This document shows positions 55,950 through 64,000 of a stretch of DNA of 64,000 nucleotides, in pieces (within the stretch, counting starts at the first letter, position 1; the number at the start of each line of letters is the position of its first letter). Origin of the DNA: Anaspis maculata. Its lineage: Eukaryota > Arthropoda > Insecta > Coleoptera > Scraptiidae. The stretch is taken from NCBI GenBank assembly GCA_949128115.1, contig OX421966.1, positions 5,084,001 to 5,148,000 of the forward strand, given 5' to 3'. The translations under genes were made by a program, and so were the position numbers. The notes under the pieces were generated by a model. It saw only the letters and a list, made by a program, of their open reading frames with translations, was not told where the DNA came from and ran no database searches.

Positions 55950-56037
55950 AAAAAAAAATTGTGCCTCGAAGGAGAATCGAACTAGCGATCCATCAATCGG
56001 AAAGCAGAGCCTTTGCCACTGAGCTATTCCGGGTGAC
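55950..56037 (-). other. tRNA-like module (right arm)
   Basis: The mirror image of 55470-55558 on the minus strand, with the same boxes (GAATCGAAC and CCACTGAGCTA in + orientation) and an A-run on the + strand in place of the T-run. Confidence 0.55.
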
Positions 56038-56292
56038 AGGCGCCCGTCCCAATATCTGTGTGTTATACTTATAACGTAACTGTCATTTCAGAAAAACGCC
56101 CCAAAAAGGGGGACGTCGACACGGGATCTTAGGGGACTTTTGACTTTTGACGTTTTATGAAAAATTTGGTCGACCATAAATTAGTTCATGCTGAAACACG
56201 ATAGTACCTGGGCTATCAGGGTTCTAATTTCTGAATCATGAAAATATGTCAATACCTATTATTGTAAGAGGCAGTTCCTATACATTCTTGGA

Positions 56293-56987
56293 GAGTGACG
56301 GAAAAAAGAACGAAAAACAAAAGGTCGAAAACAAGACATCGAATGCATAAGGTCGAAAAAGAAAAGGTCGAATTTACAATATATCGAAAGTGATGATGAT
56401 CGAAATACATATGGTCGAAAATACATAATATCGAATAACAGAATGTCGAAAAACAAAAGGTCGAACAACAAAAGATCGAAAAACAATTGGTCGAAAAACA
56501 ATTGGTCGAAAAACAAAACGTCGAAAAGAATCATCGAGAAACAAAAAATCGAAAAGAAAAGGTCTAGAAAGAAAAACCGTGAAAATCGAAAATGAGCAAT
56601 AGGTGTATGTACAATTGTTGTAAAGACAAATGATTTGAGAGTTTGGGACGAGAGAAGAGAAGCACCGAGTCAAAAATCAACTAGCCCAAACTTATTTCTG
56701 TGAAAAAACCTAATCAGGCCTTGAAAAAAAAAATACTGAACCTGACAAGGTCTGTGTAGTGTGTACACCGATTTATGAGTATAGGTCAATTTTGCGTCAA
56801 AAAACCGAATCAGGTCAGCAAAAAAATCACTGGACCTGACGAGGTCCATGTACACAGCTTCACGTTTCAGAGTGGATTTTGCGTCAAAAGAAAAAACAAA
56901 ACAGGTCTGCAAAAAAATTACTGAGCCTGACGAGGTCCATGCATGTGTCCAAGTTGATTTTGCGTCGAAAAATCAAATCAGGGCTTC

Positions 56988-57018
<31 letters not shown>

Positions 57019-58182
57019 GACGAGGTCCATGTGCACAACTTGACGTTTCAGAAATGATTTTGCGTCAAAAAACCGAATCAGGTCTGTAAAAAAATTACTG
57101 AACCTGACGAGGTTCATGCACACAGGTTTATAAGTCCAAGTTTATTTTGCGTCAAAAAACCAAATCAGGTCTTCAAAAAAAAAACTACTAGACCTGACGA
57201 GGTCCATGTGCACAGCTTTATGTGTCCAATTTGATTTTGCGTCGAAAAACCAAATTAGGTCTTCAAAAAAAAAAACTAAACCTGACGAGGTCCATGTGCA
57301 CAACTTGACGTTTCAGAGTTGATTTTGCGTCAATAAACCAAACCAGGTCTGTCAAAAAATTACTGAACCTGACGAGGTCCATGTACACAGGTTTATAAGT
57401 CCAAATTAATTTTGCGTCGAAAAACCAAATCAGGTCTTCAAAAAAAAAACTACTAGACCTGACGAGGTCCATGTGCACAGCTTTACGTTTCAGAGTGAAT
57501 TTTGCGTCAAAAAACCAAATCAGGTCTTCAAAAAAAAAAACTACTAGGCCTGACGAGGTCCATGTGCACAGCTTTACGTTTCAGATTAGATTTTGCGTCA
57601 AAAAACCTAATCAGGTCTGCAAAAAAATCACTCAACCTAACAAGGTCCATGCGTGCACAGGTTTATAAGTCTTAAGTTGATTTACGCTGACGCTGATCAG
57701 ATTTGAAAGAATATACAGGTGTTTCGGTGGCCTTGCATAATACTTTGGGAGGTGATTTATCTCTGAAGAATAAGTCGAAAAGTGAGAGTAAAATTTTTCC
57801 TCAAGTGCTCTCTGAGGGAGTCACAGCTCTTCAATCGATCCGAATTGTAATCACATTTAAAACAGGAATTTCTAGTTAGACATTGTGCTATTCGACATTT
57901 TATTATTCGATCTTTTGTTTTTCGACCTTTTGGTTTTCGACCTTTTGCTTTTCGATATTTCACTTTTCGACCTTTTGGTTTTCGACCTTTTGCTTTTCGA
58001 TATTTCACTTTTCGACCTTTTGCTTTTCGATGTTTCACTTTTCGATCTTTTGATTTTCGACCTTTTGTACTTTCGACAATAGTGCTTTCGATGTTTTGTG
58101 GTTTCGTTATTTTGTTTCTCGACTTTATGCATTCGATGTTTTGTTTTCGACCTTTTGTATTTCGATCTTTTTTCCGTCACCC
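56293..58182. mobile_element. Foldback (FB)-like element with tandem-repeat arms
   Basis: The ends GAGTGACGGAAAAAAG and CTTTTTTCCGTCACCC are flanked by ATTCTTGGA at 56284-56292 and 58183-58191. Each arm consists of tandem variants of GGTCGAAAAACAAAA (about 15 bases). Inverted terminal repeats made of short direct repeats plus a 9-bp duplication are the hallmark of Drosophila FB elements (Mutator-related). The interior holds the ~90-bp tandem array. No transposase. Frames with KRSK or FDLL runs are read-through of the repeats. Confidence 0.88.
56740..57690. repeat. ~90-bp tandem array, 11 units, alternating types
   Basis: Each unit contains CCTGACGAGGTCCATG, a variable 25-base segment, ATTTTGCGTCAAAAAACC, AAATCAGGTCTTC and an A-run. 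The variable segment is mainly of two kinds: A (TTACGTTTCAGAGT) and B (GGTTTATAAGTCCAAG), often alternating. The CCTGA...TCAGG pair could form a small stem in each unit. Confidence 0.88.
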
Positions 58183-58191
58183 ATTCTTGGA

Positions 58192-59037
58192 AAACTATAC
58201 TCCAGCAAAAATGTCATTAGTTCTTGTTAGCTTTCAACAGTGCTGCTATTGTTCTGATAAATTAAAAGCTTTGCGGATTGTACGTTCTCTATCATATCAT
58301 TGGTTTATTATAGACTTGAACCCGAGCTTCAACTAAAGTATTACATTTTTGTCACTCCAGCCCGTCGTTGTGCATCTGGTTTTTTTTTCAAGGTCTCGTT
58401 TGAAAACTGCCAATGTGGATGCATGTCGGATAGAATGAGACTTGAAGGTTGCTGATTCAGGTGCATCCTCTAATGTTTAATGCTATGCAGTTTTTAGTTT
58501 TTCGTAGAAATACGTTGCAATTATTTTGGCTTGATATTTTGTGGGAGCTGATGTTTTCATTATATCTACCGACACTGATTTTATTTCGATTAGATCTTCA
58601 TTGTTAATGATGATACGCAGTTTTTTTTCTCAAGGACTTTTAAATCACGTATTTGAACTCTGACTTGATGTGAGTGCTAAAAGGACAACTAATTTGAATG
58701 TCAGCTTGTCTGTCAGAGTGTGATCCAAGACAGGGTTTGGATTCCATGTTATTATATCTGGGAAACATCACCGTCCTTTATTTTTTATTTTTTTATAAAT
58801 TTTTTTCAAGCTGGTTGATTTTATTTTGCAAAAGGGTGTTTTTAAGCAGGTTATGTTGATTGCGAGTGTTGTGATTGCCTCCTCCAGATGTTTATTTGTT
58901 TTAAGAATCGATAACTTCCTGTAATTTTCTGCAAAGACATTAACTAGTGGTCCCACAATATGACCATAGTTTTTTATCTGTTACATTATCAGTATTAGTA
59001 TTATCAGTAACAGTATCAGTATCAGTTACATTATCAG
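58192..59037. other. No gene seen; short CAGTATTA-type simple repeat
   Basis: AT-rich sequence without inverted ends that I could find. At 58981-59037 runs of TTATCAGTA and CAGTATCAGT make a short microsatellite, and the last ATTATCAG is one copy of a hAT duplication. Confidence 0.45.
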
Positions 59038-60001
59038 TAAGGTGACCAGACGTTCCGATTTGATCGGAACTGTACCGTTTTCGGGAGACACTTTCCGATT
59101 GGACTTTCTGTTCCGTAAATGTTCCTATTTGAGTAACTGTTCCGTAAATGCTCCGATTTCCGATTTGAGCAACGAACATTTCAATTTTTTTTCACCCATT
59201 CTATATTTTCGGTAAATTTGGTTGAAATTCATGTAGATTGTAGTTTATTCACAATATTGAATTTATTTCGATTGGCACCCACGCTATATGCAAGTGGGTC
59301 TCGACCGCGGTCTCGACTGTCTCTGTCTTACTCAAGGGAGGCTGTGGCCTGACCAAAATCAGCCTCGTTTTCCCGCCAATGACCAGGCACAGCCTTCCTT
59401 GAGTAAGAAAGCTTTTGATCATACGGTACATGTTGTTTCAAAAAAGCATATTTTTATTATCAACATTATTTCATTATTATTGGGATTATTATGAACACTG
59501 TTGGTTGAGAAGGGGGTAAATAAGGGACAGCACTTACCCGCCCTCCTGCTGTTTTTTTTTTTTTGAGAATAATGATCAGAAAAACTAAGTTTCAGGCTCA
59601 GTTTCAGAAAATATCCGCAAATATCGGTCTATCCAACAAGGAACAGACGCGAAAAAATGAGGAACAGATGGTATATCCCATACACTTTCTATTTTCAGTG
59701 GAATGACTTTTTGGAGCTGAAATAAAGTGACAAGCTGGAACGCTGGGAGAATACGGCCGATGCCCGCTGATAGTTTCGCTCCCAAACTTAGTAGGTTCCA
59801 TCAGCCGTAGTCGTAGCGCCCCAGCTTGTCGTTTTATTTTTGCTCCAAAAAGAAATTATACTGAAAATAGAAAGTGTATGGGATATAGGTAGGTGCCTGG
59901 AAGTTCTAAAGCAGCAAATGGAAGATACGCCCCTTTAAAAAAAAAAAAAAAGAAGGTCTCCCCATGTTCCGATTTTGTCACTGAAAAATCTGGTCACCTT
60001 A
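59038..60001. mobile_element. hAT-type MITE, 964 bp
   Basis: The ends TAAGGTGACCAGACGTTCCG and ATCTGGTCACCTTA are flanked by ATTATCAG at 59030-59037 and 60002-60009. The left part repeats TGTTCCGTAAATG-type motifs. Inside are the AGGCTGTG MITE at 59325 and a further inverted pair (CCCATACACTTTCTATTTTC at ~59678 and its complement near 59865). Confidence 0.9.
59325..59428. mobile_element. AGGCTGTG hairpin MITE, copy e
   Basis: The arms CTTACTCAAGG / CCTTGAGTAAG enclose the core AGGCTGTGGCCTGACCAAAA, the reverse of the core in copy b. TTTTGATCATACGGTA remains only on the right, so the left outer end is lost. Confidence 0.75.
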
Positions 60002-60009
60002 ATTATCAG

Positions 60010-60890
60010 CCACCGGCGCCAGTACTGCAGGCGCTGTATACAGGGTGAAGCAGAGAAAATTAAAAAAAATCATATTCCGTGAACCAAAATGAATGAAGTC
60101 GCGTGAACCGCCTTATGTGTTCTAAATTCTGCTCTTGAAAAGATGTGGACAGTGGTTTTTGAAAATCTTGTCAGCAATTTTGAAAAATCGCCATAAAAAC
60201 TTTTTCGTTCTTGAATTTCTTTTTTTTTTCTGATCGTCTGAAAAGTAAGTATGAAGAGATGCAGTTTTGCGAGTATGTCGATAGTGATGTTCTACGTGGA
60301 ACGCGATTAGTGATCACCAACGCCAACACTGCAGGCGCTGTATACAGGGTTGAGCAGAAAAAAAATTGAAAAATCGTACCTAATAGTTCGACAGGGATGA
60401 AGTCGTGTGAACGACCGTAATATTTTCCTGATTCTACAATTGTTATTATGCAAAAAACCACTTGAGATACCCTGTTCCGTTTTGAAAGAATCGCGATCAA
60501 AATTTTATTATTGATTTTTTTCCAGTGATTGTATTGGCAGAAAGTTGAAGCTGTAGAGATGCCATTCGTCACGCACCTATGTCAAAAAGTATATTTCAAG
60601 TAAACTGCAACAGGTGGCCACCGGTGTCAGAAATGTGGGGGCTATACCTATACAGGATACAGCAGAAAAAAAAGAGATGAAGTTGTACCTCATGGTAAGT
60701 CGCGACCCGAAACCAATAAAGTCGCGTGAGGCACTATAGGTATATATTTCTTTTTTTGAATTATTAAGATGCAAAACACTGTTTCAGGATGTCTGACCCC
60801 GTTTTTAAATAGGTACTACAGTTATTGCGCATAGATTTTTTTCTATGAAAATTGTTTCTTTATGAATGCAAATGGTGAAAACTTCCAAGA
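60010..60890 (+). repeat. Direct array of ~300-bp repeats, left side
   Basis: Three units start near 60010, 60315 and 60612, each with CACTGCAGGCGCTGTATACA-like sequence, then TACAGGGT-GAGCAGA, a GAAGTCGCGTGAAC-like motif and a conserved tail. They diverge moderately. The same repeat is found inverted at 63290-64000. Confidence 0.78.
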
Positions 60891-61159
60891 TATGTGGTCA
60901 TCATATCTATATAGGAATATAATTTCAATTTGATATGTACTCTCAGGAGCACTGTATCACACACAACAATTTTTTTGTAAATCCAAAAAAAGTGACAAGG
61001 CTATGAAAGAGCCCTTACGGAGTTCATTCACCATGAAGTCCTTTTTTTTTTCGAGTTATTTTTAATGACAAAAATTTTAATGTATGTGATATTGTGCTTC
61101 TGACGGTACCCTATACGTGTGATTTTTCTGGTTCTTGTTGATATTCAATTGAAATTCGT

Positions 61160-63245
61160 TGATAAGTCAATAAATAAAATAAAATTAAGATCATGTTATC
61201 GGGCCAAGTTCATCCAAACATGTGTACTTTATGGAGCCTCACTATGTGCTTTAAATAAAAGAGATGGAGGGATACATCCCATAGCTGTGGGCACAACTCT
61301 TCGACGTTTAGCAGCCAAGCTTGCTTGCCAAATGGTACGTGAATCAGTGGGAAACTACTTTCGTCCCGCTCAGGTCGGTTTTGCAACCAAAGGAGGATCT
61401 GAAGCAGATGATACATGTGTGCCGAAGCTTCATTGAAGATAATACATAAAATAAGGTGATACTCAAAATAGACTTTCAAAATGCCTTGAACTCAATAGAA
61501 CGTGACAGCATGTTGAACGAAGTTTCAAAACATACTCCTATTTTGTTTCCATTCATCTCAGTGTTACAGAAATGTATCATATTTATCATTTGGGGATGAG
61601 AAGATTTTATCAGAAGTTGGAGCTCAACAAGGGGATCCCTGGAGATCCCACTGGACCAGTGCTTTTCTGCCTTGCCATTCAGCCGATTCTAAATCAACTT
61701 AATTCTGAATTTAATGCATGGTACTTAGATGATGGAACCTTAGGAGGAGCTCCAGATTCAGTTCTTGCAAATTTCAAAATTGCATCTGAAAATTGTCAAA
61801 ATCTTAGACCTAACATCAATGATCAAAAATGTGAAATTTTCTTCTGCTCATCTTTAAACTGTGAATCCTTCACATCCTTCGAAAACCACCTACCTGGGAT
61901 CAAAGTAGTTTTGAAAAATCTCAGACTACTAGGTGGACCGTAGAGTGCTAAATCTACAGAAATTATTATGATTGAAAAAATAATAGAACTCAAATTATTA
62001 CTCGATCGATTAGAGCTTCTAAATACGCACACAGCATAGTATCTCTGCTTCGCCACTGCTTGGCCATCCCGAAATTGAACTACCTTCTTCGGACTACGCC
62101 CTTGAATGGATTCCATGACTCAATCAACAAGCTCGATAGCCACATATTTGCAACATTGGAAAAAGTGATAAATATAAAATTAGAGCAGAACCAATTACGA
62201 ATGGCTTCCTTACCAGTCCAATATCCAATATGGAGGACTTGGGATAAAAAAAAATTGATGACATCCATATAGAGCCGCTTTCCTCTCATCTGTAGTTTCT
62301 GTTTCTCGTTTGGTATTTTCTTTTATGTCCCTTCCCGATGAAGAAGACTTGACTTGGATCAGTGGGTACAATGAATCTTTAGCAGAATGGCTTCTAGTCA
62401 GTCATGAGATTCCTGAGTTGTCACATATCCTGAGATACCATTAACATAAGGATAATAACTTAAGAAATGACGTCGAATCCAACTAATTCAAGGATAGAGA
62501 AAACAAGATACCTGGCTTCGACAGCTGCCGTCTCTGGTGCTTGGTTAAATGTGTTACCGTGTGGAAATCTTGGGACTCCTTTAAACGACAACGTGTTCCG
62601 CATATCAGTTGCTTTGCACTTAGGATGTAAAATATGTAAACCCATCGTTGTGTCTGTGGGAGGATGGTTGATCTTAAAAGTACACATGGTCTTTCTTGCT
62701 CGAAAAGCGCTGGTGGACAATCGCGTCATCATGAAATCAACAACATCATCCAGAAAGCTCTTTCTACTGGCTCAAATTCCGTCAACTTTAGAGCCTATCG
62801 GATTGTCAAGACTTGACGGGTAGAGACCAGACGGTATGACGCTAATACCTTGGTCTCACGGAATACATTTGGTCTGGGACGCGACCTGTGCAGATACGCT
62901 TTCGCCTTCACATTTAGAAAACTTATAAAAATGTACTGGGGACGTAGCCGATATCGCTGCCAACAACAAACGGAGAAAATATTGATGAATTATTGACGCA
63001 GGCTATCGGTTTTTAGCTTTTTCTGTGAAAACGCTCGGTCCTTGGTCCAAAGAGAGCGTACAAATTGTGGACCAATTAGGAAAAAGATTAAAAGATGTGA
63101 CTGGAAAAACACGTTCAAAAATTTACCTAATTCAAAGAATCAGTCTTGCCATTCAACGGGGTAATGCTGTGAGCATCATGGGCATGTTGCCTTCGACCAT
63201 TCCCTTCCCATGGAAGAAATATTTTCAATTTGACTTTACTCATTA
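61160..63245 (+). pseudogene. Degraded reverse transcriptase with endonuclease-like tail
   Basis: Fragments in shifting frames read, in order: LNKRDGGIHPIAVGTTLRRL, AQVGFATKGGSEADD, IDFQNALNSIERDSML, GDPTGPVLFCLAIQPI, the catalytic WYLDDGTLGG (near 61722), [44 protein letters not shown] with [13 protein letters not shown], and IYLIQRISLAIQRGNAVSI. This order recalls a family of LINE-like ORFs found in many animals. The PDG...VWDATC part looks like a PD-(D/E)XK nuclease core, which is inference. Stops and frame shifts are many, for example at GDP, so it is not functional. It lies between the two repeat arrays. Confidence 0.75.
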
Positions 63246-63289
63246 TACACATTATAATATTACAATTTTTATTATCAAAAACTTATATC

Positions 63290-64000
63290 AATGATAAAAT
63301 TTTATTCGCGATTCTTTCAAAACGAAATAGGGTATCTAAGTGGTTTATTGCATCATCATAATTGCAGAATCAGGAATATATATGGTGGTTCACACGACAT
63401 CATCCCTGTCGAACTACTAGGTACGATTTTTTAATTTTTTTTTCTACCTAACCCTGTACATACAGCGCCTGCAGTGTTTGCGCCGGTGATCACCAATCAC
63501 GTTTCACGTAAAACATCACTGTCGACATACTCACAAAATTGCATTCCTTTATCCTTAATTTTCAGCCGTTCATAAAAAAAAGAAATTCAAGAACCAAAAA
63601 GTTTTTATTTAAATTTTTTCATAAATGTCGACGAGATTTTCAAAAACTACTGCACACATCTTTTCAAGAGCAGAATTCAGAACACATAAATGGCGGTTCA
63701 CGCGACTTTATTCATTTTGGTTCACGGAATATAATTTTTCTAGAATTTTCTCTGCTTCACCCTGTATACAGCGCCTGCAGTACTGGCGCCGGTGGCTATC
63801 AATCGCGTTTCACGTAGAACATCACTATCGACATAATTGCAAAATTGCATCCCTTTATCCTTAATTTTCAGCCGTTCATAAAAAAAAATAAATTCTAGAA
63901 CGAAAAAGTTTTTATGTCAATTTTTTCACAAATGTCGACGAGATTTTGGAAAACTACTGCACACCTCTTTCCAAGAGCAGAATTCAGAACACATATGGCG
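63290..64000 (-). repeat. Inverted array of the same ~300-bp repeats, right side
   Basis: At least two units and part of a third, in the opposite sense to 60010-60890, with CCCTGTACATACAGCGCCTG near 63450 and CACCCTGTATACAGCGCCTG near 63759. The last unit is cut by the window end. With the left array this gives terminal inverted repeats built of tandem units around the RT remnant. Confidence 0.78.

Larger units (their letters stand above)
55253..56215. mobile_element. Palindromic element with mirrored tRNA-like modules
   Basis: The ends TAGCCCAGGTA and TACCTGGGCTA are flanked by TCA (55250-55252, 56216-56218). Arms of about 430 bases mirror each other, for example GGACGGGCGCCTGTCACCCG and its complement. 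Each arm ends, before a loop near 55690-55840, in a tRNA-like module. A 3-bp duplication and TAG ends are shared with the element at 11310-13137. Confidence 0.85.

Noticed and set aside
56259..58180. Frames rich in FDLL, FDIL or KRSK runs
   Set aside because: They are translations of the 15-bp TCGAAAAACAAAAGG-type repeats of the FB-like arms.

Overview
The window is a nuclear, AT-rich and transposon-saturated eukaryotic sequence. It is most likely from an insect or another arthropod. The evidence is GT-AG spliceosomal introns, an intact DD34E Tc1-type transposase, a two-ORF APE-type LINE, many hAT, PIF/Harbinger-like and TACAGGG-ended MITEs, and Foldback-like elements. I cannot fix the order or species from sequence alone.

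Host gene: one protein-coding gene on the + strand spans the window. I see seven internal exons: 3410-4308, 20824-21109, 27081-27546, 29105-29454, 29517-29992, 30331-30635 and 46208-46799. They are GC-rich islands in AT-rich DNA. All six junctions have AG/GT borders and agree in phase (1, 2, 0, 2, 1, 0), giving 1,124 complete codons. The first exon opens in mid-codon and the last ends in mid-codon, so both ends of the gene lie outside the window. The product is a low-complexity, Ser-Pro/Thr-Pro-rich protein with Gln/Glu-rich helical stretches, perhaps a scaffold or cytoskeletal protein. I do not recognise the family. Introns run from 62 bp to about 16.5 kb, and the last is longer than 17 kb.

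Mobile DNA fills the introns, mostly as elements nested in elements. At 8.1-16.5 kb a palindromic MITE holds a full-length LINE flanked by a 122-bp target duplication, and the LINE holds a 1.8-kb palindromic element with a 3-bp duplication. At 21.9-23.2 kb a PIF/Harbinger-type MITE sits inside a hAT-type MITE. At 33.7-35.6 kb a solo LTR sits in one arm of a long palindrome. At 36.6-41.9 kb an outer element holds a Tc1-type transposon with an intact transposase and long inverted arms, and one arm holds a 919-bp element with a 9-bp duplication. At 47-52.4 kb several palindromes are nested. At 53-58 kb stand three foldback elements in a row, one of them built of tandem repeats. At 60-64 kb inverted arrays of ~300-bp repeats flank a degraded reverse transcriptase. 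Seven insertions have perfect 8-bp or 9-bp duplications.

The most unusual signals are these: tRNA-like modules (A box, B box, T-run) placed as mirrored pairs in two different foldback elements; a hairpin MITE family with a conserved core but copy-specific, self-complementary arms; Foldback-type elements made of tandem repeats; the 122-bp LINE duplication; and a transposon graveyard inside a degenerate tandem repeat. No rRNA, canonical tRNA, CRISPR array or bacterial-type operon was seen.
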